Shown here: piece after piece, positions 32,156-44,387 of the stretch
How positions within the stretch are numbered: position 1 is the stretch's first letter
How the letters are laid out: the number at the start of each line of letters is the position of its first letter
Assembly (NCBI RefSeq): GCF_014836665.1
Contig: NZ_JACSQJ010000008.1
Location: forward strand, 1 to 64,000
Reading direction: 5' to 3'
Source of the DNA: Luteimonas colneyensis
GTDB lineage: Bacteria; Pseudomonadota; Gammaproteobacteria; Xanthomonadales; Xanthomonadaceae
DNA length: 64,000 nucleotides
Notes under the pieces: model-generated
The model's database searches: none
What the model saw: only the letters and a program-made list of their open reading frames with translations
What the model was told of the DNA's origin: nothing
Made by a program: the position numbers and the translations under genes

Positions 32156-32578
32156 ATGACCACCATCCGTTGCGACATCGTCAGCGCCGAGGCCGAGATC
32201 TTCCGCGGCGAGGCCACCCTGGTGGTCGTCACCGGTGAAGTGGGCGAGCTCGGCATCGCGCCGCGCCACGCGCCGCTGATCACCCGGCTCAAGCCCGGCA
32301 AGGTCGTGGTGACCCAGGCCAACGGCGAGAAGCTCGACTTCGCCATCAGCGGCGGCATCCTCGAGGTGCAGCCGCAGGTGGTGACGATCCTCGCCGACAC
32401 CGCGATCCGCGCCGACGAGATCGACGAGGAGAAGGTGCGCAAGGCGAAGGAAGAGGCCGAGCGCGTACTGGCCGGCCGCGGCGAGGCGATGGACGTCGCC
32501 GAGGCGCAGAAGAAGATGGCCGAGGTCGCCGCGCAGCTGCAGGCGCTGGAGCGCCTGCGCAAGAACCTGAAGCACTGA
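32156..32578 (+). CDS. atpC: ATP synthase F1 subunit epsilon
   Basis: A 140-residue central-stalk subunit: an N-terminal beta sandwich ([54 protein letters not shown]) and two C-terminal helices (from about residue 90) that can inhibit ATP hydrolysis. It is the last gene of the atp operon and is followed by a strong terminator. Confidence 0.97.
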   Translation: MTTIRCDIVSAEAEIFRGEATLVVVTGEVGELGIAPRHAPLITRLKPGKVVVTQANGEKLDFAISGGILEVQPQVVTILADTAIRADEIDEEKVRKAKEEAERVLAGRGEAMDVAEAQKKMAEVAAQLQALERLRKNLKH

Positions 32579-32601
32579 CGGGCGCCGCCCGCGGTCTCCG
32601 G

Positions 32602-32629
32602 AAAGCCCCGCCATCGCGCGGGGCTTTTT
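32602..32629 (+). terminator. Rho-independent terminator of the atp operon
   Basis: A 10-bp stem AAAGCCCCGC / GCGGGGCTTT closes a short loop and is followed by TTTTT (32625-32629 overlaps the stem end). It is 23 bases past atpC. On the minus strand the A-rich left arm also gives a T run, so it may serve gtrA as well. Confidence 0.9.
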
Positions 32630-32644
32630 CGTGTTCCGCCAGCC

Positions 32645-33082
32645 TCAGCGCCGGTAGATCCAGTGCCGGGAGGCGATGAAGCCGAGCACGCCCAGGCCGA
32701 CCTCCACCAGCGGCTTGGCCAGCCAGGCCCACTTGCGGCCAAGCACGTCGTCGATCGCCTCGATCGCGACCGTGCTGAGCAGGGTCATGGCCAGCCACAT
32801 CAGCACGAAGCGTGCGAGCTGGCGGCGACCCGGCGCGCGGCCGTCGTCGGCGGCGAAGGTGATCCTCCCGTTGAGCCAGAAGCCCAGCAGCGCGCCGCAG
32901 ATGCGGCCGGCCACGTTGGCCAGGCCGATGCGCAGCCCGAGGTGGCTGAGCAGCACCATCACGCCCCAGTCCAGCAGCCACTGGATGCCGCCGATCGCGA
33001 GGTAGCTCGATCCCTGGCGGCCCAGGCTCAGCGCATGTCGCCGCTGGCGATGGTCGGGTGCTTGCGGCGGCGGGATCGGCAT
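32645..33082 (-). CDS. GtrA-family membrane protein
   Basis: A 145-residue protein with four predicted helices (about 27-46, 50-68, 88-108, 118-136). The motif FWLNGRITFAADD after helix 2 and the ending FIASRHWIYRR are typical of GtrA/DPMS-flippase-like proteins, which are proposed to move polyprenyl-linked sugars across the inner membrane. The longer in-frame extension up to 34258 is only the complement of glmU and is rejected. It lies between atpC and glmU on the opposite strand, breaking the usual atp-glmU run. Confidence 0.85.
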   Translation of the reverse strand: MPIPPPQAPDHRQRRHALSLGRQGSSYLAIGGIQWLLDWGVMVLLSHLGLRIGLANVAGRICGALLGFWLNGRITFAADDGRAPGRRQLARFVLMWLAMTLLSTVAIEAIDDVLGRKWAWLAKPLVEVGLGVLGFIASRHWIYRR

Positions 33083-33148
33083 CGCGGCGCATGCTAGCAG
33101 AGCGCCGCAATCGCTAGAATGGCCGCCTCCAGGGAACAGGACCGATCC

Positions 33149-34549
33149 ATGACCGCCGCCAACACCGCCAGCTCCGCCCCGGACCTGCACGTCGTGGTCC
33201 TCGCCGCCGGCGAGGGCAAGCGCATGAAGTCCGCGATGCCCAAGGTGCTGCAGAAGATCGCCGGCAAGCCGATGCTGTCGCACGTGCTGGCGGCCGCGCG
33301 CGAGCTGTCGCCCGCGGCGATCCACGTGGTCCATGGTCACGGTGGCGACCAGGTGCGCGAGGCCTACCGCCACCGCTCCGACATCAACTGGGTCGAGCAG
33401 ACGCGGCAGCTGGGCACCGGCCACGCCGTGCGCGAAGCCATGCCGGACGTGCCCGACGGCGCCCAGGTGCTGGTGCTGTACGGCGACGTGCCGCTGATCA
33501 CCGCCGCGACCCTGCGCCGCCTGCTGGCCGCCGAAGGCCGGCTGGCGGTGCTGGTGGCGCGTCTCGAGGATCCGCGCGGCTACGGCCGCATCGTGCGCGA
33601 CCCCGAGGGCAACGTCGGCGCGATCGTCGAGGAGAAGGATGCCGATGCCGAGCAGCGCCGCATCGACATCGTCAACACCGGCGTGGTGGCGGCCGAGTCC
33701 ACGGCGCTGAAGACGTGGCTGCAGCGCCTGTCCAGCGAGAACGCGCAGGGCGAGTACTACCTGACCGACATCTTCGCGATGGCCGCCGAGGAATACAGCG
33801 CCGCGGAGATGGTGCTGGTCGACGACCCGGTGGAGACCGAGGGCGCGAACGATCCCTGGCAGCTGTCCCAGCTCGAGCGCGCGATGCAGCGGCGGCGCGT
33901 GCGCGCGCTCTGCGCCGAGGGCGCGCGCTTCGCCGATCCCGCGCGGGTCGACATCCGCGGCGAGGTGGTCGTCGGCCGCGACGTCGAGATCGACGTCGAC
34001 GTGGTGCTGGAAGGCCGCGTGGTGCTGGGCGACGGCGTGCGCATCGGGCCGTTCTGCCGCATCCGCGACGCCGAGCTCGGCGCCGGCACGGTGGTGCGCG
34101 CGCACTGCGACATCGAGGGCGCGAGGGTCGAGGGCGCCGCGCAGCTGGGACCCTTCGCACGCCTGCGCCCGGGCACCGTGCTTGCCGACGGCGTGCACAT
34201 CGGCAACTTCGTCGAAACCAAGAACTCGGTCCTGGGCGTGGGTAGCAAGGCCAACCACCTGAGCTACCTGGGCGACGCCGAGATCGGCGCCGGCGTGAAC
34301 ATCGGTGCGGGCACCATCACCTGCAATTACGACGGCGCCAACAAGTCGACCACGACGATCGAGGATGGCGCCTTCATCGGCTCGAACTCCTCGCTGGTGG
34401 CGCCGGTGACCATCGGCCGCGACGCCACCATCGGCGCCGGCTCCGTGATCACCAGCAATGCCCCCGACGGCAAGCTGACGATCGCGCGCGGACGCCAGCT
34501 CAGCATCGAAGGCTGGCAGCGCCCCGTGAAGAAGCCAAAGCCCGACTGA
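33149..34549 (+). CDS. glmU: Bifunctional GlmU: GlcNAc-1-P uridyltransferase / GlcN-1-P acetyltransferase
   Basis: A 466-residue cytosolic enzyme making UDP-GlcNAc for peptidoglycan and lipopolysaccharide. The N-terminal pyrophosphorylase domain (about 12-240) begins [19 protein letters not shown] and contains QLGTGHAV and YGDVPLI. The C-terminal left-handed beta helix has hexapeptide repeats ([19 protein letters not shown] and on), with [20 protein letters not shown] and [13 protein letters not shown] for acetyl transfer. The ATG at 33149 suits the family start; it is about 65 bases from the divergent gtrA gene. Confidence 0.97.
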   Translation: MTAANTASSAPDLHVVVLAAGEGKRMKSAMPKVLQKIAGKPMLSHVLAAARELSPAAIHVVHGHGGDQVREAYRHRSDINWVEQTRQLGTGHAVREAMPDVPDGAQVLVLYGDVPLITAATLRRLLAAEGRLAVLVARLEDPRGYGRIVRDPEGNVGAIVEEKDADAEQRRIDIVNTGVVAAESTALKTWLQRLSSENAQGEYYLTDIFAMAAEEYSAAEMVLVDDPVETEGANDPWQLSQLERAMQRRRVRALCAEGARFADPARVDIRGEVVVGRDVEIDVDVVLEGRVVLGDGVRIGPFCRIRDAELGAGTVVRAHCDIEGARVEGAAQLGPFARLRPGTVLADGVHIGNFVETKNSVLGVGSKANHLSYLGDAEIGAGVNIGAGTITCNYDGANKSTTTIEDGAFIGSNSSLVAPVTIGRDATIGAGSVITSNAPDGKLTIARGRQLSIEGWQRPVKKPKPD

Positions 34550-34588
34550 GCACCCTCCTGACCGACCACCCCTCCTGCGATCACCCCT

Positions 34589-34669
34589 CCTGTAGGAGCA
34601 GCTATAGCTGCGACCTGTCGGTGCCGTAGTTTCCAGTGATGCGGTCGCAGCTATAGCTGCTCCTACAGG
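34589..34669. repeat. Complete GTAGGAGC palindromic repeat after glmU
   Basis: Two 27-nt arms (34589-34615 and 34643-34669) are perfect inverted repeats around a 27-nt spacer. Each arm carries TGTAGGAGC followed by its own palindrome GCAGCTATAGCTGC and CGACC. It separates glmU (plus) from the histidine kinase gene (minus), which converge here, so it may also end or stabilise transcripts. The GTAG terminus recalls the REP-like elements reported in Stenotrophomonas. Confidence 0.88.
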
Positions 34670-34721
34670 GCAATGCCCACGGGGTTCGGAACGCCCACGG
34701 GGCTCGGAACGCCCGCGGAGC

Positions 34722-36031
34722 TCAGGCGGGCAGCACCAGGGTCACGCCCAGGCCGCCGCCTTCGCGGTTGGCCAGGGCGATGCGGCCGCCGTGGGCTTCG
34801 GCGATCTCGCGGCTGAGCGCCAGCCCCAGCCCGGTGCCGTGGCGCTTGGTCGAGTAGAAGGGCAGCAGCGCGTTGGCCAGCACGGGCTCGTTCATGCCGG
34901 TGCCGCGATCGAGCACGTCGATGCGCCAGCTGTCCGGCAGCCGCCGCAGCGCGAGGCGCACGTCGCCGGGCGCCGAGCCCGATTCGTGGGCGTTCTTCAG
35001 CAGGTTCAGCAGCGCCTGCTCCAGCTGCGCGGCGTCCGCCCGCACCTGGCCTTCCACGTGTCCCTCGATGCCGAAGTCGACCTGGCTGCGCAGCCGCTCG
35101 AGGAAGACGCGCCAGTCCACCGGCTCCAGCCGCGGCGCCGGCAGCTTGGCGAAGCGCGCGTAGTCGCGGATGAAGCCCTCGAGGTGGCGCGCGCGCTCCT
35201 CGATCGTGGCGAGGGCGGCCGGCAGGCGTTCGTGCTGGCCGCGGCGCAGCAGCTCGGCGCCGGAATGGGCCAGCGACGCGATCGGCGCCAGCGAGTTGTT
35301 GAGCTCGTGGCTGATCACCCGGATCACCTTCTTCCACACCTGCACTTCCTGGCGGCGCAGTTCGGCGGTGAGCTGACGCAGCAGCAGCAGCTCGTGGCGG
35401 CGGCCGTTGAGGCGGAACAGGCGGCGGGAGAGGTGGTAGATGTCCTCGTCGTCGTCGTCGCCGACGGTGAACATGCCGTCGCCGCCGCGCGCGAAGGCGT
35501 CGCGCATGGCTTCGGGCACGCGCTCGAGCAGCTCGGCGAAGGGCACGCCCTCGAGCCGGTGGCCGTCGCCGAGCAGCTTGCGCGCGGCAAGGTTGCCCAG
35601 CACCACGTGGCCGCCCGGATCGACCAGCAGCATCGCCACCGGCGTGTTCTGCACCATGGTGTCGAGAAGCAGTTCGCGCTGCACCAGGCGCAGGCGCTGC
35701 TCGCGCAGGGTATCGCCGAGCGCGCGGTGGCTGGCGACCAGATGCCCCAGCTCGCCGCCGCCTTCCCAGGACAGACCGAAGCTGTAGTCGCCGTCGCGGT
35801 AGCTGGCCACGCTGCCGGCCAGCGCCCGGAACAGCGAGTGCGCCGGCGCCAGCAGGCGCCTGACGTGGTACAGCAGCAGCGGCAGGGGCAGGGCGACCGC
35901 CACCGGCAGCGCGAGCCAGCGCGATCCCAGCCACGGCTCCAGCAGCAGCACCAGCGCGCCGGCGATCGCCATGTAGGCCAGGGCGACGGCCGTGAACGAG
36001 ACGCTCAGCGGCAGGCGCGGGAGACGTGCCA

Positions 36032-36032
<1 letters not shown>
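34722..36032 (-). CDS. NtrY/NtrB-like sensor histidine kinase
   Basis: A 436-residue membrane kinase. Two N-terminal helices (about 10-32 and 38-56) enclose almost no periplasmic loop, so sensing is probably within the membrane or cytoplasm. A HAMP-like linker follows, then a PAS-like domain (about 118-225), the phosphorylated H242 in ISHELNNSLAPI, and the ATPase domain with N347 in NLLKNAHESG, DRGTGM (375-380) and GTGLGLAL (399-406). The HELNN H-box is typical of kinases paired with sigma-54 response regulators. Its start overlaps the regulator stop (TGATG), and it is the last gene of the exporter operon. Confidence 0.92.
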
Positions 36033-37378
<1,346 letters not shown>

Positions 37379-37388
37379 GGCTCCGGGA

Positions 37389-38621
37389 TCATACGCTGCG
37401 CGTGGCCACGGCCGGGGGCACCGCGGCGGCGCGCCGCGCGGGTCCCAGCACCGCGACCTGGCCCAGCAGCCACAGCGCGACCGCGCCGACCGGCAGGTAC
37501 ACCAGCGGCAGCCGCGGCAGCTCGTAGCGGCCCATCAGCAGCTGGTTGATGCCGAACGCCAGTAGCATGCCGATCACGATCCCGATGGTGGCCAGGATGA
37601 AGTTCTCGGTCTGGAAGTAGCGCAGGATCTGGCCGCGGGTGGCGCCCAGCGCGCGCCGGATGCCGATCTGCTTGCTGCGCTGCTGCACCCAGAAGCTGGC
37701 CAGGCCGACGATGCCCAGCGCAGTGATCAGCAGCAGCGCGATGCAGACGATGCCGAGCAGCCAGACCATCGAGCGCTGCTGCTGGTAGTACTCGTCGCGC
37801 AGCTCGCGGAAGGTCTTGGTGTTCTCTTCGATGATGATCCGCTTGGGCCCGTTGGCGCGCAGCGCTTCGCTGGCGCTGGCCAGGACCTCCTGCCGGCGCT
37901 CGGGCGTGGTGCGGAGGATGTACTGGCCGCCGAGGTCGTAGTTGGCGCGCACCGGCATGACCAGGGTGTACTCGCGGCTTTCGGGGCCGCCCATGGCACC
38001 GGGGCGGACCAGGTGCGCGACGACGCCGATGATGCTGACCGGCGTGTCGCCCCAGACGTAGATCGCCTTGCCCAGCGGGTCCTGCCCCGGGAACAGCCGT
38101 TCGGCGAGCTTCCGCGTCACCACGACGCCGGGGATCGTGACCTCCTTCTCCGGGTCGCTGAAATCGTCGTTCGGGACAAGCTCGTCGCTGGTGAAGTAGC
38201 GGCCCGCCACCAGTTCGATGCCGAACGCATCGAGGAACTGCTCGTCGCCCATGTAGGTGGTCGCCACCACTGTCGGCTGCTGCTGGTCGGGAACCAGGTT
38301 GACGCCCGAGTTCCACGACGAGTTCACGAACGGCACCTGATTGGTGGTCGTGGCCGCCTTCACCCCGGGCAGGCCGCGCAGCACCTGCAGGTCCGAGCGG
38401 GTCTGCGCGGCGGCATCGGCGTCGTTGCCGACGGGGATGATCTGGATGCGCACCAGTTCGTCGACGGCGACGCCGCTGGGCTCGCGCATCTGGGTCAGGC
38501 GTTCGCCCACCATGAACAGCGCGTTGCAGATGATGGCGCAGGTCAGCGCGATCTCCAGCACGATCAGCGCGGCCGCGGTCTTGTGCCGCAGCAGGGTGGA
38601 CAGGATCGGTCGGATGTCCAT
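37389..38621 (-). CDS. MacB/FtsX-type ABC permease 2
   Basis: A 410-residue permease with one N-terminal helix (about 16-38), a periplasmic domain (about 45-275) and three C-terminal helices (about 285-395). The loop KQIGIRRALGATRGQILRYF is the conserved FtsX coupling segment, and LIVLEIALTCAIICNALFM starts the first helix. It pairs with the other permease in the operon to form a heterodimer. There is no ATPase domain, unlike MacB proper. The gap to the upstream permease gene is 16 bases. Confidence 0.92.
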   Translation of the reverse strand: MDIRPILSTLLRHKTAAALIVLEIALTCAIICNALFMVGERLTQMREPSGVAVDELVRIQIIPVGNDADAAAQTRSDLQVLRGLPGVKAATTTNQVPFVNSSWNSGVNLVPDQQQPTVVATTYMGDEQFLDAFGIELVAGRYFTSDELVPNDDFSDPEKEVTIPGVVVTRKLAERLFPGQDPLGKAIYVWGDTPVSIIGVVAHLVRPGAMGGPESREYTLVMPVRANYDLGGQYILRTTPERRQEVLASASEALRANGPKRIIIEENTKTFRELRDEYYQQQRSMVWLLGIVCIALLLITALGIVGLASFWVQQRSKQIGIRRALGATRGQILRYFQTENFILATIGIVIGMLLAFGINQLLMGRYELPRLPLVYLPVGAVALWLLGQVAVLGPARRAAAVPPAVATRSV

Positions 38622-38637
38622 CAGTCGTTCCTCGGGG

Positions 38638-39939
38638 TCACTGCGACTTGAGCTGGATGGCGGGCGTGACGTCCATCGCGCGCCATGCGGGGAGGAGGCC
38701 GGCGGCCATGCTGGCCACCACGGCCAGTGCGAAGGTCACCAGCAGCATCGGCAGGTCCAGGTGCGCGAGTTCGGCGTAGCTGGACGGCTGCTGCCGCACC
38801 GCCCACAGGCCGAGCAGGGCCAGGCCCAGGCCGAGGATGCCGCCGGCCAGGCCGATCGCGCCGGCTTCCACCAGGCACTGCTTGAAGATCTCGGTGCGCG
38901 AGGCGCCGAGCGCGCGGCGCACGCCGATCTCGCCGCTGCGGCGCAGGAACTTGGCCAGCAGCAGGCCGACGGTGTTGAGCAGGCAGACCAGCAGGAAGCC
39001 GAAGCCCAGCCACAGCTGCATCATCACGTCGCGCGGGACCACCTTGTTGAAGTCCAGCCATTCCATGACGTTGCGCAGGCGCACGTTGGGCTCGCGCTCG
39101 AAGCGGCCGGCGGCCTTCTGCTGCGCGGAGTAGTTGACCAGGTAGGCCTCGTAGTCGGACGCCTTCGACGCGTCCTCGAGCTCGGCCCAGTACTGGATCC
39201 AGACGCAGGGCGCGTTGAGCGCGGTCTCGTCGGCGCCGGAGTCGCCCCAGCAGTCCATGCTGCCGCTGCGGCCGAAGTCGAGCGCGCGCGAGGTGGAGAA
39301 CGGCAGGAACACGTCCTCGAGCTCGCCGTAGCGGTCGCTGTTCATGTCGTAGAAGCGCGGGGTGGGGCGCCATTCGTCGAGCACGCCGGCGACGCGGAAC
39401 TCGTTGCCGCCGATGAGCAGCGGCCGGCCGACGCTGTTGGCGCCGCCGAAGACCTTGTCGTTGAGCGACTTCGAGATCACCGCCACGCGCGCGCTGGACG
39501 CATCGTCGCCCTCCGTCCAGCCGGTGCCGTGCAGGAACGGCGCGGCGAACATCGCGAAGAAGTCGGCGGTGGCGTAGCGCGCGTCGGAATAGAACGGCGG
39601 CAGGTCGGCCTTCTCCGGCGTGATCGAGACCGCGCCGCCGGTCATCATCGCCTGGCGCAGGGCGCGCTTCTCGCGCAGCAGGGTCTCGGCGTCGAAGCGC
39701 GTGACCTGGGCGGCGGGCTCCTCGCCGGGGACGAAGCCGCGCATCGTCGCCGGGTCGAGCTGCACGTAGAACAGCCGGTCGCTCTTCTCCGGGATCGGGT
39801 CGCCGGACAGCACCCGGAACACGGTGAGCGTGGTCATGCAGGCGCCGATGCCCAGCGCGATCGCCAGCACCATCAGCGCGGTCAGCACCTTGTTGCGGCG
39901 GAAACTGCGCAGGGCGAGCCTGGAGTAGTAGGCGAGCAT
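38638..39939 (-). CDS. MacB/FtsX-type ABC permease 1
   Basis: A 433-residue permease, homologous in layout to the following one: N-terminal helix (about 16-37), a periplasmic MacB-like core domain (about 45-310) and three C-terminal helices. The coupling loop reads SGEIGVRRALGASRTEIFKQ. The two Cys residues in the periplasmic domain (SMDCWGDSGADE and NAPCVWIQY) could form a disulfide. It is the product most likely to contact the membrane-fusion protein. Confidence 0.92.
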   Translation of the reverse strand: MLAYYSRLALRSFRRNKVLTALMVLAIALGIGACMTTLTVFRVLSGDPIPEKSDRLFYVQLDPATMRGFVPGEEPAAQVTRFDAETLLREKRALRQAMMTGGAVSITPEKADLPPFYSDARYATADFFAMFAAPFLHGTGWTEGDDASSARVAVISKSLNDKVFGGANSVGRPLLIGGNEFRVAGVLDEWRPTPRFYDMNSDRYGELEDVFLPFSTSRALDFGRSGSMDCWGDSGADETALNAPCVWIQYWAELEDASKASDYEAYLVNYSAQQKAAGRFEREPNVRLRNVMEWLDFNKVVPRDVMMQLWLGFGFLLVCLLNTVGLLLAKFLRRSGEIGVRRALGASRTEIFKQCLVEAGAIGLAGGILGLGLALLGLWAVRQQPSSYAELAHLDLPMLLVTFALAVVASMAAGLLPAWRAMDVTPAIQLKSQ

Positions 39940-39950
39940 GGCGGGATTCC

Positions 39951-40730
39951 TCAGGCTTCGGAGGCGGCGCGGGCGTCGGCCTCGACCCGCCCGGCGCGCG
40001 AGGCGCGGGTCAGGCTGGGTTCGACCGACAGGTCGGTGGCCATGCCGTCGACGATGTGCACGTTGCGGTGCGCGCGCGCGGCCAGCTCCGGGTCATGGGT
40101 GACCATCACGATGGTCGTGCCCTGCTGGTTGATGTCCTCGAGCAGCTCGAGGACGCTGCGCGCCATCTGCGTGTCGAGGTTGCCGGTGGGTTCGTCGGCG
40201 AGCAGCAGACGCGGGCTGCCGGCGATGGCGCGCGCGATCGCGGCGCGCTGCTGCTGGCCGCCGGAAAGTTCCGCCGGGAAGTGCTTCATGCGCGAGCCCA
40301 GGCCGACCATGCCCAGCGCGTCCTCGATGCGCAGCTTGCGCTCGTTCGCCGGCATCCCGCGGTAGCGCAGCGGGACGTCGACGTTGTCGAACAGGTTGAG
40401 GTCCGGGATCAGGTTGAAGCCCTGGAAGATGAAGCCGATCTTCTGGTTGCGCAGGCGGCTGCGCTGGTTGTCCGACAGCCCGCGCACGTCCTCGCCGTCG
40501 AGGTGGAATTCGCCGCCGGTGAAGGTCTCGAGCAGCCCGGCGATGTTGAGGAAGGTCGTCTTGCCCGAGCCCGAAGGCCCGGTGACCGCGACGAACTCGC
40601 CCTCATTGACCCGCAGGTCGAGCGAGCGCAGCGCGTGCGTCTCGACGAGTTCGGTGCGGTAGACCTTGGTGACCTGGCGCATGTCCAGCATGGCGTTGCT
40701 TCCCTGTGCGGTGTTGGCGGTGGTGTCCAT
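39951..40730 (-). CDS. MacB/LolD-type ABC exporter ATPase
   Basis: A 259-residue ATPase: Walker A GPSGSGKT at 51-58, FQGFNLIPDL around the Q-loop (102-111), signature LSGGQQQR at 155-162, Walker B LLLADEPTGN (175-184) and the switch His in VTHDPEL. Its start codon shares one base with the stop of the upstream 73-residue gene (TGATG). An inner Met at codon 14 (MLDMRQVTKVY) is a possible alternative start. It powers the two permeases that follow. Confidence 0.93.
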   Translation of the reverse strand: MDTTANTAQGSNAMLDMRQVTKVYRTELVETHALRSLDLRVNEGEFVAVTGPSGSGKTTFLNIAGLLETFTGGEFHLDGEDVRGLSDNQRSRLRNQKIGFIFQGFNLIPDLNLFDNVDVPLRYRGMPANERKLRIEDALGMVGLGSRMKHFPAELSGGQQQRAAIARAIAGSPRLLLADEPTGNLDTQMARSVLELLEDINQQGTTIVMVTHDPELAARAHRNVHIVDGMATDLSVEPSLTRASRAGRVEADARAASEA

Positions 40731-40951
40731 CAGTCGACCTGGAACCGGGTGGGCAGGGACGAGGACGGGAGGTAGGGGCGGAGGGCGTGCGCGCGGCGGG
40801 GCTCGCCGTCGGCGGGGAAGGCGGTGGGGCGGGCGAGTTCGCGGGCGTCGAAGTGGTACAGCTCGCTCAGGCGGCGCGGCACCGCATCGGCCAGCTGGAA
40901 CGAATCCCAGTGCACGGTGTGGGGGAAACCGGTGGTCGCTTGCATGGTCAT
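40730..40951 (-). CDS. Small unknown protein, 73 aa, coupled to the exporter operon
   Basis: I do not recognise this protein. It reads [20 protein letters not shown], then ADAVPRRLSELYHFDARELA, then a basic, Pro/Ser-rich tail ending PTRFQVD. There is no signal peptide, no Cys and no membrane segment. It is held in place by two overlaps: its ATGA start overlaps the membrane-fusion gene stop, and its stop overlaps the ATPase start (TGATG). That packing argues it is translated. It could be a small regulatory subunit, an export substrate or a precursor peptide; none is shown. A second in-frame Met is at codon 3. Confidence 0.7.
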   Translation of the reverse strand: MTMQATTGFPHTVHWDSFQLADAVPRRLSELYHFDARELARPTAFPADGEPRRAHALRPYLPSSSLPTRFQVD

Positions 40952-42249
40952 TCTCCGGAAATGCGGACGCGGTCCGCCTGCTGGAACTGGTCGCTGCCCG
41001 ACACGACGATGCGTTCGCCGGCCTGCAGCCCCGACACGATCTCGACCGCCGACAGGCTCGAGGCACCGGCCTGGATGGGCCGCCGCTGCGCACTGCCGCC
41101 GTCGACGACGTAGGCGAAATTGCCGCCTTCCTGCTCGAGGAAGGGCCCGCGCTCGACCATGAGCACGTCCTCGCGGGTGTCCAGTACGATGCGCGCCGAC
41201 AGCCTCTGGTTCTGGCGCAGGCCGGGCGGCTGCTGGCCGTCGGCGAAGCGCAGGCGGGCGTTGACCTCGCCGTTGACGACTTCCGGCGACACCGCCGAGA
41301 TTTCCGCCGGCCATTGCTTGCCGACGCTGGTGACCTGGGCCGGCATGCCGATGCCGAGGTCGCGGGCGAAGCTCTCGGGCACCTTGATCTCGACCTCGAA
41401 CTGCGACAGGTCGACCACGCCCAGGATCGGCGCGTTGGCGGCGACGTTGGTGCCCTGGGCGATCTGCACCTGGCCGACCTGGCCGTCGAAGGGCGCGCGC
41501 AGGGTCAGCGCGTCGACCTGGCGGCGCAGCTCTTCGACCACCGCTTCCTGGCGTTCGGCCAGCAGGCGCTTGTTGCTGGCGTCGATGCCGGCGCCCTGGC
41601 CCTGCAGCGCGAAGTCCTGGCGCGCCGAGGCGACGCCGATCTCGGCCTTCTTCAGGCCGTCGAGCGCGCGGTCGTAGTCGTTGCGCGAGACCGCGCCGCC
41701 TTCGAAGGCGCGCTTGTAGCGTTCGACGTCGCGCTCGGCGGCGACTTCGTCGATCAGCGCCTGGTCGAGGAGCTTCTGCGCATCCGACCGGGTGAGGCGG
41801 GCGTCGAGCTGGGCGCGGTTGGCCTCGCCCTGCAGGCTCGCGAGGGTCGACTCTTCCTGGACCAGCTTGCTGCGCAGCTCGGGGCTGTCGATCACCGCCA
41901 GCTCCTGGCCCTTCTCCACCGCGTCGCCGGCCACCACCTTCAGCGCCACGGTGCCGCCGGCGATGGCGTACAGGGTCGGGCTGTTGGCGGCGATCACGCG
42001 GCCATCGGCGGAGAGGTCGCGGACGAGGTCGCCGCGCACGACTTCGGCGATGCGGATGCGCGAGGCGTCGTGGGAGCGGCCGCCGCTGCTCCAGCCCGCC
42101 GCCACCCAGGCCGCGAGCCCGAGCACCACGGCGCCGGCGATCCCGGCGACGATCCGCGGATCACGCAGGCGACGGCGCGCGGGCGCGGTCGTGGCCGGCG
42201 CGCGGTCCTGGCCGGAGGTGTCGCGGATGCGGGCGCGGCTTGTTTCCAT
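40948..42249 (-). CDS. HlyD/MacA-type membrane-fusion protein
   Basis: A 433-residue periplasmic adaptor with one inner-membrane helix (about 32-53). A split lipoyl/barrel-sandwich domain flanks a coiled-coil hairpin at about 115-235 ([20 protein letters not shown] to [15 protein letters not shown]), followed by beta-barrel strands ([20 protein letters not shown]) and a membrane-proximal domain. It is the first gene of the operon and would link the ABC permeases to an outer-membrane channel; no TolC-like gene is in the window. Confidence 0.92.
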   Translation of the reverse strand: METSRARIRDTSGQDRAPATTAPARRRLRDPRIVAGIAGAVVLGLAAWVAAGWSSGGRSHDASRIRIAEVVRGDLVRDLSADGRVIAANSPTLYAIAGGTVALKVVAGDAVEKGQELAVIDSPELRSKLVQEESTLASLQGEANRAQLDARLTRSDAQKLLDQALIDEVAAERDVERYKRAFEGGAVSRNDYDRALDGLKKAEIGVASARQDFALQGQGAGIDASNKRLLAERQEAVVEELRRQVDALTLRAPFDGQVGQVQIAQGTNVAANAPILGVVDLSQFEVEIKVPESFARDLGIGMPAQVTSVGKQWPAEISAVSPEVVNGEVNARLRFADGQQPPGLRQNQRLSARIVLDTREDVLMVERGPFLEQEGGNFAYVVDGGSAQRRPIQAGASSLSAVEIVSGLQAGERIVVSGSDQFQQADRVRISGE

Positions 42250-42291
42250 GGTGTGTCCGGTGGCGTCGATTCGGGGGTCAATCCCTTCAAC

Positions 42292-42307
42292 GCAAGCGGC
42301 GTGCCAA
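42292..42307 (-). promoter_or_regulatory. Sigma-54 (-24/-12) promoter of the exporter operon
   Basis: Read on the minus strand, the sequence is TTGGCACGCCGCTTGC, an essentially perfect match to the RpoN consensus (TGGCAC, N5, TTGC) with exactly ten bases between the GG and GC pairs. Transcription would start near 42281, about 30 bases before the membrane-fusion gene ATG. The operon encodes its own sigma-54 activator. Confidence 0.87.
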
Positions 42308-42342
42308 CTTCAAGTGCTTGATATGTGGACGTTTTTGCCAAG

Positions 42343-42394
42343 TGTCCGGGTGTCCGCGCGGACACCTCGCGCGTCCGCGCGGACGGCGCGGACG
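42343..42394. promoter_or_regulatory. Paired palindromes, likely enhancer sites for the sigma-54 regulator
   Basis: Two perfect dyads, GTGTCCGCGCGGACAC (42350-42365) and CGTCCGCGCGGACG (42372-42385), have centres 21 bp apart, that is two helical turns. Extra half-sites flank them: TGTCCGG at 42343-42349 and GCGGACG at 42388-42394. Their centres lie about 77 and 98 bases upstream of the predicted sigma-54 start, the usual place for an activator binding site. They also lie close to the glmS promoter region on the other side. Confidence 0.7.
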
Positions 42395-42442
42395 GGTTTC
42401 GCCGTTACACTGTGCAGTCCCCAGGCAAGGCGTCCTATAGAC

Positions 42443-44272
<1,830 letters not shown>

Positions 44273-44302
44273 CGCGGCCGGCCACATCGCCATGGCGTCG
44301 AC

Positions 44303-44330
44303 GCGAAGGCCCGGGCAACCGGGCCTTCGC
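44303..44330 (+). terminator. Terminator after glmS
   Basis: A perfect 12-bp stem GCGAAGGCCCGG / CCGGGCCTTCGC closes a GCAA tetraloop, 31 bases after the glmS stop. Only a few T residues follow, so it is a strong hairpin with a weak tail. Confidence 0.65.
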
Positions 44331-44387
44331 CGTGTTCCCCCGGCCCCGGCCGGCGACGCGCTAAAATGGTCGTTTTTGGCCATCCGC

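Noticed and set aside
32645-34258. A 537-residue GtrA fusion
   Set aside because: The residues before 33082 are the complement of glmU and show no family similarity.
34589-34669. Repeat read as a classical terminator of glmU
   Set aside because: The hairpin is very strong but no U tract follows on either strand, and the same sequence occurs elsewhere, so it is a repeat first; a terminating effect remains possible.
42252-42442. glmS ribozyme or riboswitch upstream of glmS
   Set aside because: The 190 bases are occupied by the sigma-54 promoter and palindromes; I see none of the conserved ribozyme core, and such ribozymes are typical of Firmicutes.
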